Origin: Thermoplasmata archaeon
GTDB lineage: Archaea > Thermoplasmatota > Thermoplasmata > Lutacidiplasmatales > UBA184
Length of the DNA stretch: 61,090 bases
Assembly (NCBI GenBank): GCA_021819135.1
Contig: JAKASE010000012.1
Span: forward strand, 1 to 61,090
Direction: 5' to 3'
Shown here: one piece after another, positions 41,977 through 49,429 of the stretch
How the letters are laid out: each line of letters begins with the position of its first letter
Numbering within the stretch: the first letter of the stretch is position 1
Position numbers and translations under genes: made by a program
Notes under the pieces: generated by a model
What the model was told of the DNA's origin: nothing
What the model saw: only the letters and a program-made list of their open reading frames with translations
Databases searched by the model: none

Positions 41977-42082
41977 TGGACCGGGCGAGACTCTCCGGCC
42001 GAGAGCGGTACGCGCTCGCGACCCTTTGAACTCGCGACCTCTACCTTGCCAAGGTAGCGATCTTCCGCTGATCTACCGGCCC
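41977..42082 (-). tRNA. tRNA-Ala(GGC) with a 34-nt T-loop intron
   Basis: The mature tRNA is 72 nt. Reading the minus strand, acceptor GGGCCGG (42082-42076) pairs with CCGGTCC (41984-41978), including G3-U70, the identity pair of tRNA-Ala. The discriminator is A (41977). The D-stem is GATC/GATC. The anticodon stem is CTACC/GGTAG with GGC at 42050-42048. The T-stem GCGAG (42035-42031) pairs with CTCGC (41989-41985) only if 42024-41991 is removed, splitting the T-loop as TTCAAA / T (59/60). The intron is a G, an 11-bp hairpin with one mismatch and a 5-nt loop, then GGAGAG. Confidence 0.88.
41991..42024 (-). other. T-loop (59/60) intron of tRNA-Ala
   Basis: A 34-nt insertion at the same position and with the same layout as in tRNA-Arg: a single G after TTCAAA, a hairpin (42023-42013 with 42007-41997), then GGAGAG directly before T60. 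Exon TTC can pair with GAG of the intron end, leaving AG|T bulged at the 3' junction. Confidence 0.85.
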
Positions 42083-42110
42083 ACGCCGAGCGGGCGAGGC
42101 CGGGCCGAGG

Positions 42111-42118
42111 ATAAGCCT
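42111..42118 (-). promoter_or_regulatory. TATA-like box of tRNA-Ala
   Basis: ATAAGCCT (AGGCTTAT on the coding strand) lies about 30 bp upstream of the tRNA 5' end in otherwise GC-rich DNA, so it is the likely promoter. Confidence 0.5.
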
Positions 42119-42216
42119 TCTCCGCAGGCCGGCCGTTGGGAACCGGCGGGACCTCCCCTCGCCGGCTCCGCGTCCCCAACCAAACTGTTATGGGACCCGT
42201 CCGACATCGGCCGCCG

Positions 42217-42576
42217 ATGGCGGAAGGCAGCTCTTCCGGTGAGCCGATCAACATCCTGGTCCAGAGCACCCGGGACCTCCTCCGGCCCGAGGAGCTGGTC
42301 CGGGAAGCGACGCGCGACATCGTCAAGGACGAGATCCGACGGCACCTCGAGAAGACCCTCAAGGAGGACCCGAAGCTCCAGCAGGACCTCCGGGACGCCG
42401 TGCGGGCCCTCCTCGAGGCGCGGGCCAACGAGTACGCCGCCCTGTTCCGGGTCGGGACCGCCACGGCCCGTCTCGGGCTTTCGGCGCTCCCGCTCGAGGT
42501 GCGGCAGGCCCTGATGAAGGACGTCGTCGAGCTCCTGTCGAAGGAGCTCGGCCACATCGTCGAGAGGTCGCTGTGA
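42217..42576 (+). CDS. Uncharacterised helical protein upstream of PAC2
   Basis: A 119-residue, almost entirely helical, charged protein with no recognised family: PEELVREATRDIVKDEIRRHLEKTLKEDPKLQQDLRDAVRALLEARANEYA and LMKDVVELLSKELGHIVERSL would form amphipathic helices. ATG 42217 lies about 30 bp after the A/T-rich ACTGTTATG, which supports it over ATG 42190. The stop overlaps the start of the PAC2 gene by 4 bp, so the two proteins are probably made together and may interact. Confidence 0.6.
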   Translation: MAEGSSSGEPINILVQSTRDLLRPEELVREATRDIVKDEIRRHLEKTLKEDPKLQQDLRDAVRALLEARANEYAALFRVGTATARLGLSALPLEVRQALMKDVVELLSKELGHIVERSL

Positions 42577-43394
42577 CCGCCCCGATGCCTCCGGACGGCG
42601 TCCGCATCTACGAGATCAAGCGGGTCGACGTCGAGGGGGCGATCGTCATCGACGGCTTTCCCTCGGTGGGGCTCGTGAGCTCGATCGTCGCGAACTACCT
42701 CATCGACACCCTCGAGATGGAGCAGATCGGCATCGTCGAGTCGCCGGCGTTCCCGACGGTCTCGCTCGTCCGGAACGGGAACCCCCAGCATCCCGTGCGG
42801 ATCTACGCAGGCCGGCCCCCGGCCGACCGGGCCGGCCGCGGCGCCGACAAGATCGTCGCGTTCGTCTCGGAGTTCCACCCTGCGCCGACGATCATCCACC
42901 CGCTCGCGACCGTGATCCTCGACTGGGTCCAGGAGCAGCGCTGCTCGCTCCTCGTCTCCCCTGAGGGTCTCGTGGTCGAGGCCGCGCCCCAGACGGGCCG
43001 GGGGGCCCGCGCGCCGCGGCTCAACGACGTCAAGGTCTACGGCGTAGCGAGCACGCGGAAGGCCCGGGAGCTCTACATCGAGCCCAACATGATCCCGTTC
43101 GCCGAGGGCGTGATCACGGGGATCGCGGGGGTCCTCCTCAACGAGGGCCGGCGGCGCGGGTTCGACGTCCTCACCTTCCTTGCGGAGGCCCAGTCCGACT
43201 ATCCGGACGCCCGGGCCGCCGCGAAGGTCATCGAGACGATCAACCGGATCCTCTTGCGGACCCCGCTCGACCCCGTACCCCTGTACGCCGAGGCGGAACG
43301 GATCGAGCAGCAGCTCCTGTCGATCCAGCGGCACGCGACGGACCGGACCCGCGGCGAGGCGGCGACGCCCTCCTCGCAGCCGATGTACCGCTGA
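42573..43394 (+). CDS. PAC2-family protein (proteasome assembly chaperone-like)
   Basis: A 273-residue member of the PAC2 family, whose eukaryotic members help assemble the 20S proteasome. Archaeal members such as PbaB bind proteasome subunits. Typical parts are EGAIVIDGFPSVGLVSSIVANYLID near 22-46, a VSPEGLV segment, and YIEPNMIPFAEGVITGIAGVLLNEG near 165-190, the common glycine-rich helix. The 3' end runs 155 bp into the convergent cysteine desulfurase frame. Confidence 0.82.
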   Translation: MTAPMPPDGVRIYEIKRVDVEGAIVIDGFPSVGLVSSIVANYLIDTLEMEQIGIVESPAFPTVSLVRNGNPQHPVRIYAGRPPADRAGRGADKIVAFVSEFHPAPTIIHPLATVILDWVQEQRCSLLVSPEGLVVEAAPQTGRGARAPRLNDVKVYGVASTRKARELYIEPNMIPFAEGVITGIAGVLLNEGRRRGFDVLTFLAEAQSDYPDARAAAKVIETINRILLRTPLDPVPLYAEAERIEQQLLSIQRHATDRTRGEAATPSSQPMYR

Positions 43395-44616
43395 CGGGAC
43401 GCCCCGGGAGCCGCTCGAGCAGCTCCCGCACGCCGCGTACGAGCGCCTCCGCGTCCGCGACCCCGTTGTATAGGTAGAAGGAGGCCCGCAGGTTCCCCGG
43501 GAGCCCGCGGCTCTCGTAGTAGGAGTGGACGCAGTGCCGGCCCGAACGGATCATCACCCGGTGCCCCTCGTCCAGGAAGAGCGCCGCGTCGTTCGGGTCC
43601 ACTCCGTCGATCGTGAAGGCGTAGATGCTGGGGCGTTCGGCCGGGTCGGTCGGTCCGATCGGATGGATTCGGGGCTCCCCCTCGAGCGCTGAGGTCACCC
43701 GCCGGTTGACCTCGCGCTGCTGCGCCTCGATCGCCTCGAGCCCCACGCGGGCGAGGTAGTCGATCGCGGCGTGCGAGCCGATGACGCCCGCGTAGTTCTG
43801 GAGCCCCGCCTCGAACCGGTGCGGGACCGGTCGCAGGGTGTGCCCCGTGAGCGAGCTCGTCTCGACCGTCTCTCCTCCCAGCAGGAGCGGCCGGAGCCGT
43901 TCGAGACCCGCCGGGGTCGCGGCGAGCACGCCCGTACCCGTCGGACCCAGCATCTTGTGCGCCGAGACGGCGTAATAGTCGACCCCCTCCCGGTCGAGGT
44001 CGACCGCCCGGTGGGGGGCGGCCTGGCACCCGTCGAACAGGACGAGCGCCCCGTGGTCGTGGGCCCGTTCGGTCACCTCCCGGACCGGGAGCGATCGCCC
44101 GTCGAGGTTCGACGTGTGGAAGAGGCTCACGAGGCGGACCCCCCCCGCGAGATGGCGCTCGAGGAGCTCCGTCTCGAACGAGCCGTCCGCGCTCAGCGGA
44201 AGGACCTCGATGCGGATCCCGCGCTCCGCGACGAGCCGCTGCCAGACGATCAGGTTCGAGTTGTGCTCCTGGTCCGAGATCAGCACCCGGTCCCCGCGGG
44301 ACCAGGCAAGGCCCTGTCCGACCAGGTTGATCGCCTCCGTGGCGTTGCGCAGGAAGATGATCCCCCGCGGGTCGTCCCGCCCCAGGAAACGGGCGAACGC
44401 GCTCCGGGCCGCTTCGTAGCGGCGGCCGACCTCTTCGGCGAAGCGGTGGAGGCTTCGACCCGCGCACCCGGGGTAATCCCGGTAATACTCCTCCATCGCG
44501 CGAAGGACGGGTCGGGGGACGAGCGACATGCACGCCGAATCGAGGTAGACGGGCGGGGGCCGGTCGGCCCGGGCGTCGAGGGCGGGAAAGTCGCTCCGTA
44601 TCCTATCGACGTTCAC
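43240..44616 (-). CDS. SufS/CsdA-type cysteine desulfurase
   Basis: A 458-residue PLP enzyme that takes sulfur from cysteine for Fe-S clusters or thiolated products. The PLP lysine is K221 (SAHKMLG) and the persulfide Cys is C362 (RSGRHCVH). YLDSACMSLVPRPV near 24-37 opens the fold. GTG 44616 overlaps the M20 peptidase stop as GTGA. The conserved enzyme ends near residue 408. The remaining 50 residues are Arg/Gly/Pro-rich and are encoded in the overlap with PAC2, because no stop occurs earlier. Confidence 0.85.
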   Translation of the reverse strand: MNVDRIRSDFPALDARADRPPPVYLDSACMSLVPRPVLRAMEEYYRDYPGCAGRSLHRFAEEVGRRYEAARSAFARFLGRDDPRGIIFLRNATEAINLVGQGLAWSRGDRVLISDQEHNSNLIVWQRLVAERGIRIEVLPLSADGSFETELLERHLAGGVRLVSLFHTSNLDGRSLPVREVTERAHDHGALVLFDGCQAAPHRAVDLDREGVDYYAVSAHKMLGPTGTGVLAATPAGLERLRPLLLGGETVETSSLTGHTLRPVPHRFEAGLQNYAGVIGSHAAIDYLARVGLEAIEAQQREVNRRVTSALEGEPRIHPIGPTDPAERPSIYAFTIDGVDPNDAALFLDEGHRVMIRSGRHCVHSYYESRGLPGNLRASFYLYNGVADAEALVRGVRELLERLPGRPVSGTSAARRASPPRRGSGPSRAAGSTGAAARSVPPRRTGVRGRAGSARGSG

Positions 44617-45809
44617 GGCGGGCTCCGCTGGAGGCCATCGGCCGCCGCCGCCAGCGTAGCCGCCCCGATCACGAGGGCGCGTTCGTCCGGGGCGAACGTC
44701 GCGCTGTGGAGACTCGCCGGCCGGTTCGGAATGCCCACCCCGAGCCGCAGGAAGGTCCCCGGCACGCGCTCGAGATAGCGCGCAAAGTCCTCGGCCCCCA
44801 TCAGGGGCCGGTCGACCTCGATCACGTTCGATCCTCCGAGCTCGATCGCGAGGGCCGCCGCCACCGTCCGAGTCGCCGCCGGGTGATTGATGAGCGGCGG
44901 GTAGCCCCGGAGGTAACGGATCGCGACGCGCGCGCCGAGGCTCGCCGCGATCGAGCGCACCCGCCGCTTCAGGGCGCGCTCCATCAGGTCGCGCGTCGCC
45001 GGGCGGAGGGTCCGGACCGTACCCTCGAGCACGACCTCGTCCGGCAGGATGTTGTTCCGAGTCCCGCCGTGGAACGAGCCGATGCTCACGACCACCGGGT
45101 CGACCGGGTCCCGCACCCGGCTGACCAGCGTCTGAAGCCCGAGGACGATCTCGCTGCCGATCACGATCGCGTCGGGTCCCTGGTGCGGGGTCGCCGCGTG
45201 ACCGCCCTTCCCGCGGACCGTGATCCGCACGAAGTCCGCGGCCGCCATCAGCGGGCCCGCGCGCCAGCCCACGTGACCGAGCGGCAGGCTCGGGTCGACG
45301 TGCTGGCCGACCACGTAGTCGACCTTCGGCCGGTCGAGGCATCCGCGCTCGATCAGCGGGAGCGCGCCCCCCCGGTCCCCATCCTCCTCGGCGGGCTGGA
45401 ACAACAGGCGGATCGGACCGCCGAGCCTCCCCTCGGCCTTCGCGAGGATCGCCGCTGCCCCGAGGAGGCAGGTCATGTGCACGTCGTGCCCGCAGGCGTG
45501 CATCCGGCCGGGGAACCGGGATGCGAACGGTAGGCCCGTCGCCTCGGTCACCGGCAGGCCGTCCATGTCGGCCCGCAGCGCTACTACCGGGCCGGGCCGA
45601 CCCTCGCCGATGGTGCCGACCACGCCGGGAAACTCGCCGAACGTACGGTACGGGATCCCGAGGTCGTCGAGCGCCGCCGTGACCTTCTCCCGGGTCTTGA
45701 GCTCATGCGAGGAGAGTTCCGGCTCCTGGTGGAAGGCGACCCGCCAGGCCCGCATCGCGGGCAGCGCCCGGCGGGCGAGCGCGACGAACGAGTCCCGGCC
45801 CCGAGGCAT
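44613..45809 (-). CDS. M20-family metal-dependent amidohydrolase
   Basis: A 398-residue di-metal peptidase/aminoacylase of the M20D group (hippurate or IAA-amino-acid hydrolase type). Metal ligands are visible in HACGHDVH (C106, H108) and QPAEE near 141-145. ADMDGLPVTE lies near 80-89, and the dimerisation domain contains GKGGHAATPHQGPDAI. It removes acyl groups from amino acids or short peptides. The substrate is not known. It is coupled to the downstream desulfurase by a GTGA overlap. Confidence 0.87.
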   Translation of the reverse strand: MPRGRDSFVALARRALPAMRAWRVAFHQEPELSSHELKTREKVTAALDDLGIPYRTFGEFPGVVGTIGEGRPGPVVALRADMDGLPVTEATGLPFASRFPGRMHACGHDVHMTCLLGAAAILAKAEGRLGGPIRLLFQPAEEDGDRGGALPLIERGCLDRPKVDYVVGQHVDPSLPLGHVGWRAGPLMAAADFVRITVRGKGGHAATPHQGPDAIVIGSEIVLGLQTLVSRVRDPVDPVVVSIGSFHGGTRNNILPDEVVLEGTVRTLRPATRDLMERALKRRVRSIAASLGARVAIRYLRGYPPLINHPAATRTVAAALAIELGGSNVIEVDRPLMGAEDFARYLERVPGTFLRLGVGIPNRPASLHSATFAPDERALVIGAATLAAAADGLQRSPP

Positions 45810-45858
45810 CGACCGCGCAACCGCGTGACCGATATAATGCCGGACCCGAGCGACCGCG

Positions 45859-46620
45859 CTACCCGGTCCGGGAGCGGGCGGCCTCCCGGAAGAGCACGTC
45901 CTCGACCCGGCGGGGTGCCCGGAACGAGTGGACCTCGGGCACCCGGGCCCCGTCGGGAGCCTCCGCTCGGAACCGGTTGAACCAGACGGCCCCGATCCCG
46001 GCGTTGCGCGCCCCGACGATATCGTTCCTCCAGGAGTCCCCGATCATCACGGACTCGTCCGCCGCGACCGAGGCCCGCTCGAGGGCGACCTCGAAGATCC
46101 GGGGATCGGGCTTCGCGGTCCCGACCTCCTCCGAGACGACCAGGACGTCGATGAACCGGTCCAGGCCGAGGTAGGCGAGCTTCTCCTGCTGTTCCCGGGT
46201 CTCGTTGTTCGAGACGACCCCGATCACCGTGCGCCCGTGGAGGCGCTCCAGAAGCGCCTGCGCGCCGGGGACGGCGCGGCGCAGCCGCTGGTAGCCCTCC
46301 CGGTACATCCGCGACCGCTTCGCCCCCTCCGCCGCGGAGATCGAACGGCCGCAGTAGCGGGCGAGCATCTGGAACCGAAGCGTTCGTGCCTCGTCCGCGG
46401 TCACCGACCCCGCGAGGACCGCCGGATAGACCGACTCGAGCAGTCGCGAGTACTCTTGCCAGACATCTCCCAGGGATCGGCGGTCCAGGAGGGGCCAGGC
46501 CCGCTGGAGCGCGGCAAGTGCGGCGCGCGAAGTGAGCGCATGGTCGAACAGGGTGTCGTCCATGTCGAAGAAGACCGCCTCCGGGACGCTCGGGGGTCCG
46601 TGACGAACGCGTGCGGGCAG
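45859..46620 (-). CDS. HAD-superfamily hydrolase, apparent CTG start
   Basis: A phosphatase-like HAD protein of about 253 residues. Motif I is FFDMDDTLFDH, motif II is VVSNNETRE, the Lys is in GTAKPDPRIFE and motif III is VMIGDSWRNDI. The first ATG in frame (46563) falls inside motif I and would delete the nucleophilic Asp, so the gene must begin earlier. No ATG, GTG or TTG is in frame upstream. CTG 46620 has GGAGG five to six bases before it and a TATA-like TTAATAG at 46665-46671. The substrate is unknown. It may detoxify or recycle phosphorylated metabolites. Confidence 0.75.
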   Translation of the reverse strand: MPARVRHGPPSVPEAVFFDMDDTLFDHALTSRAALAALQRAWPLLDRRSLGDVWQEYSRLLESVYPAVLAGSVTADEARTLRFQMLARYCGRSISAAEGAKRSRMYREGYQRLRRAVPGAQALLERLHGRTVIGVVSNNETREQQEKLAYLGLDRFIDVLVVSEEVGTAKPDPRIFEVALERASVAADESVMIGDSWRNDIVGARNAGIGAVWFNRFRAEAPDGARVPEVHSFRAPRRVEDVLFREAARSRTG

Positions 46621-46750
46621 AGTTCCCTCCGTAACGATCGGTCGCCGTTCGTACGATGAGGGAGCTATTAAGGGTCGGACCGAGTCCGCGCCGCCTACCG
46701 ATCCGTCCCCCCGTCATCGGGGTCGGGCAACCCCGAACGGACCGTCCGTT

Positions 46751-48214
46751 CTACCTCGCTCGGGCGCGCGGCACGTGCTGGCGCGGGGCGGAGGAACGAG
46801 GATGGGAGCCTCGTCGCCGGGCGGCGAACCGGATGGGGGAACCGGTCCCTCCACCGGCCCGCGTCTCGACCGCCCGATTGATCGTGACCTCATTGATGAT
46901 CACGAGCATGTCCATGCCCATGATCAGGTTCCAGACCACGCGTTGCGCCGCGATCGCGAGGGGCCGATCGGGGATCTGCCGGGCGATGCCGTCGCCCAGG
47001 ACCGAGCAGTTCGGTACGGAGCCCGCGATCTCGTCGAGCAGGGCGTTCGCGGCGCTCGGGGAGAGCCGGAGGAACGAGGCCGTGGTGCGGGCGAGGGTCG
47101 CATCGAACCGGCCGAAGCAGTTGACCAGCTCCCGCGTGATCTCGGGCGATAGGCTCGCGAGCTCGTCCAGGTGCTGCGCGACCTCGGTCCCGGCGGCGTG
47201 GAGGAGGTCTCCGACGACCTCGAGGACCTTTGCGACCAGGCGGTCGCCCATCTGGTAGTGATGGCTCCTGACCCGGATCTTCCGGGCCACGCTCGGGCTC
47301 TCCGCGGAGAGCATGAGCTGACGGACCATGAGGAGGTAGAGCCGGTCGACCCCCTCCTCGATCTCCTCGATGTCAGCAGCGAACCCGGCGTTCGCCCCGC
47401 CGAGGGCGCGCCGGCACAGCTCGATCTCGGCCCGGAGCAGCCAGACCATGCGCTCCAGGAGCGGCAAGAACGCGTACTTGGCCGGGTCGAGGAAGCTCTG
47501 GACCTCGACATGGTCCCGCGCGTCCTCCACGACCGACATCCCGAGGACCCGGTGCGCGGTGAGCTGCACCGCGGCGCGTTGCTCGGGCGTGAGCCCGCGC
47601 GGGGAGGATACGACCACGCGGTCCTGACCGGTGATGTAGCCCCCGATGAGCAGGCGACCGAGGAGGCGCGGGGGCACGTCATCGGCCTCGATGCGGAGCA
47701 GGTTGCGATCGGATTCCGAACGGTCCCGACCCTTCCGGGGGGCGGACTCCACCCGCCCCATCCCCAGGACCTGAGGGAGCCAGGAGGGACCGGTGGCCGG
47801 GCCAGCCGCGAGAGAGCCCGCGCCCCGCGTCCTGGGGGATCGGGGGCCCGGAGTGGCGGGACGCGCGGTCGTCGCCCCCAGGTCCCCGGAGGAGCCCGGG
47901 CTCTCCGTCGACGGGAACCCGAGCCGGGGGTCTCCGAGGGGTCCTTCGCCGTACCGACCCTGGAGGGGTACGACCTGGGCTCCCGGCCAACGTCTCCGGG
48001 CGCTCCGGAGCAGGGACCGTCCCTTCTCCCGGGCGAACCGATGGTCGACGAAGACCAGATCGAAATCGGTCCCCGCGAGCCGGGTGAGGGCGGCCGTCGT
48101 CGAACAGGAGGTCACCGAACCCAGTCCGATCCGTCCCAGGAACTCGGTGATCCGCGCACGCCCCCGGGAGTCACCGACCACCAGCACTCTCGGGCTCGAA
48201 CCGCCCTCGCTCAT
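46751..48214 (-). CDS. Receiver-like domain fused to a PhoU-type regulator
   Basis: A 487-residue protein. Residues 8-85 resemble a response-regulator receiver: VLVVGDSRGRA with D15, and VFVDHRF with D57 as the possible phosphoacceptor. The usual conserved Lys near the end is not visible. A Gly/Pro/Arg-rich linker (about 90-175) leads to a PhoU-like region (175-455) closely similar to the neighbouring AbrB-PhoU protein: GGYITGQDRVVV, HRVLGMSVVED, YLLMVRQLMLS, SHHYQMGDRL. The C-terminus is a basic tail. It may link a two-component signal to phosphate or ion control. Confidence 0.75.
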   Translation of the reverse strand: MSEGGSSPRVLVVGDSRGRARITEFLGRIGLGSVTSCSTTAALTRLAGTDFDLVFVDHRFAREKGRSLLRSARRRWPGAQVVPLQGRYGEGPLGDPRLGFPSTESPGSSGDLGATTARPATPGPRSPRTRGAGSLAAGPATGPSWLPQVLGMGRVESAPRKGRDRSESDRNLLRIEADDVPPRLLGRLLIGGYITGQDRVVVSSPRGLTPEQRAAVQLTAHRVLGMSVVEDARDHVEVQSFLDPAKYAFLPLLERMVWLLRAEIELCRRALGGANAGFAADIEEIEEGVDRLYLLMVRQLMLSAESPSVARKIRVRSHHYQMGDRLVAKVLEVVGDLLHAAGTEVAQHLDELASLSPEITRELVNCFGRFDATLARTTASFLRLSPSAANALLDEIAGSVPNCSVLGDGIARQIPDRPLAIAAQRVVWNLIMGMDMLVIINEVTINRAVETRAGGGTGSPIRFAARRRGSHPRSSAPRQHVPRARAR

Positions 48215-48375
48215 GATCTCTCCATCCCCGGGCCGAACACAGGAGAAAGGGTTAGCCTCGGTCGTCCGGTTTCCGCGGGGACAGGGCCGGATAACGAGGG
48301 TCGGCAGGAGCGGAGGTAACCGCCCCTACCGACCCCCAGCCGCGGCCCGCCGTCCTCGCGTTCCCCTCTTGGCCC

Positions 48376-49140
48376 CTACGGGGCCTTGGCCAGGTGGGCC
48401 GGGAGCGTGCTGTCCAGGTAGAACAGCGCGGCGATCCCCGCCAGGGCCAACGAGACCACGAAGACGACCATCGCGACGTTGATGTAGACCGGCAGCCGCA
48501 CGCGGATTGGGACGCTCGTCTCGGGCTCCGCCGTGTCGGTCGCTCCGGGAGTGATCGGCTGGACCGCACGGGTCGCGCCGCGGAGCGAGAACGCCGGGCG
48601 GCTCGCCGAGGTGCTGACCGAGCTCGCCGCCGGGGCGGCCACGGTCGCCGCGTGGGCGAAGAAGTGGTCGACCGCCAGGGTGGCGGGCATCGCGAGGATC
48701 CCCGCGAGGCCGAACGCGCCGTAGAGCAGGAAGGTCTCGAGCGGGTCCTTGGTCATGCCGAGGACGTAGCCGTTCCAGCCGTAGGCGATGGTCGTGCCAC
48801 CGGCTACGAGGGCGAACAGGCCCACGTACTGCAGCTTGAGCCCGTACGCGACGGAGACCGCGGCCAGGACCATCGTGACGCCGAAGAGGAGGTAGACGTC
48901 ACCGAAGAAGATATTGTAACTGCCGGGAAGGGGCCAGACGATCTCCTGCCAGAGCCCGAAGAAGGTCGCTACGGCACCGAGCGCCCCGAGGGGCGCGGCC
49001 GTGCCCTTGATCGTCGAGGAGACGCTCGCCGCATCCTGCCGGCGCATGCCGAAGAACGCAAGGATGCCCGCGTAGCCGATCAGGACCGCTGCGAAGAGGA
49101 GGGTCGCCTCCTCCAGCGCGAGGATATCGATGAACGCCAT
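48376..49140 (-). CDS. Polytopic membrane protein, probably DUF981
   Basis: A 254-residue protein with six or seven hydrophobic spans, starting MAFIDILALEEATLLFAAVLIGYAGILAFFG. The charged GMRRQD loop, then GTAAPLGALGAVATFFGLW and PGSYNIFFGDVYLLFGV, match DUF981, an archaeal family of unknown function. A poorly conserved Ala/Ser/Thr loop (about 168-205) precedes the last span. It lies between two PhoU-type regulators, so a role in phosphate or ion transport is conceivable but not shown. No clear TATA box is seen close upstream. Confidence 0.65.
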   Translation of the reverse strand: MAFIDILALEEATLLFAAVLIGYAGILAFFGMRRQDAASVSSTIKGTAAPLGALGAVATFFGLWQEIVWPLPGSYNIFFGDVYLLFGVTMVLAAVSVAYGLKLQYVGLFALVAGGTTIAYGWNGYVLGMTKDPLETFLLYGAFGLAGILAMPATLAVDHFFAHAATVAAPAASSVSTSASRPAFSLRGATRAVQPITPGATDTAEPETSVPIRVRLPVYINVAMVVFVVSLALAGIAALFYLDSTLPAHLAKAP

Positions 49141-49429
49141 GGCCTACGCTCCCTCGACCGCCGGGGGGTCGGACAGGGCCGGGACGACTTCGGACTTCGC
49201 CGTCTCTTCCCGTCGGAACCGCCGGGGCACTCTCGCCTTTCGCTGCCATGTCGCTCGGTCGAACACCTGTATGGGTCCGCTCCGCATAGTCCACCTGGGT
49301 GGGGGATGGGCAGGGGTAGTGATGCGAACTCACTCGCTTGCATAAGGAATGTAAGGAGTCGGCACCCCTCCGTCGGGACTTCCGATACCGACCGAGATAC
49401 GTTTAGAGGGGGACGCGGTCGGGTAGTGA

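Noticed and set aside
43199-44533. A long minus-strand frame parallel to the cysteine desulfurase
   Set aside because: It lacks PLP-enzyme motifs and is an off-frame reading of the same region.
49141-49429. A short coding frame in the gap between the membrane protein and AbrB-PhoU
   Set aside because: Frames here are short, have no start context and their codon third positions are not GC-biased like real genes. The gap is better seen as a divergent regulatory region.
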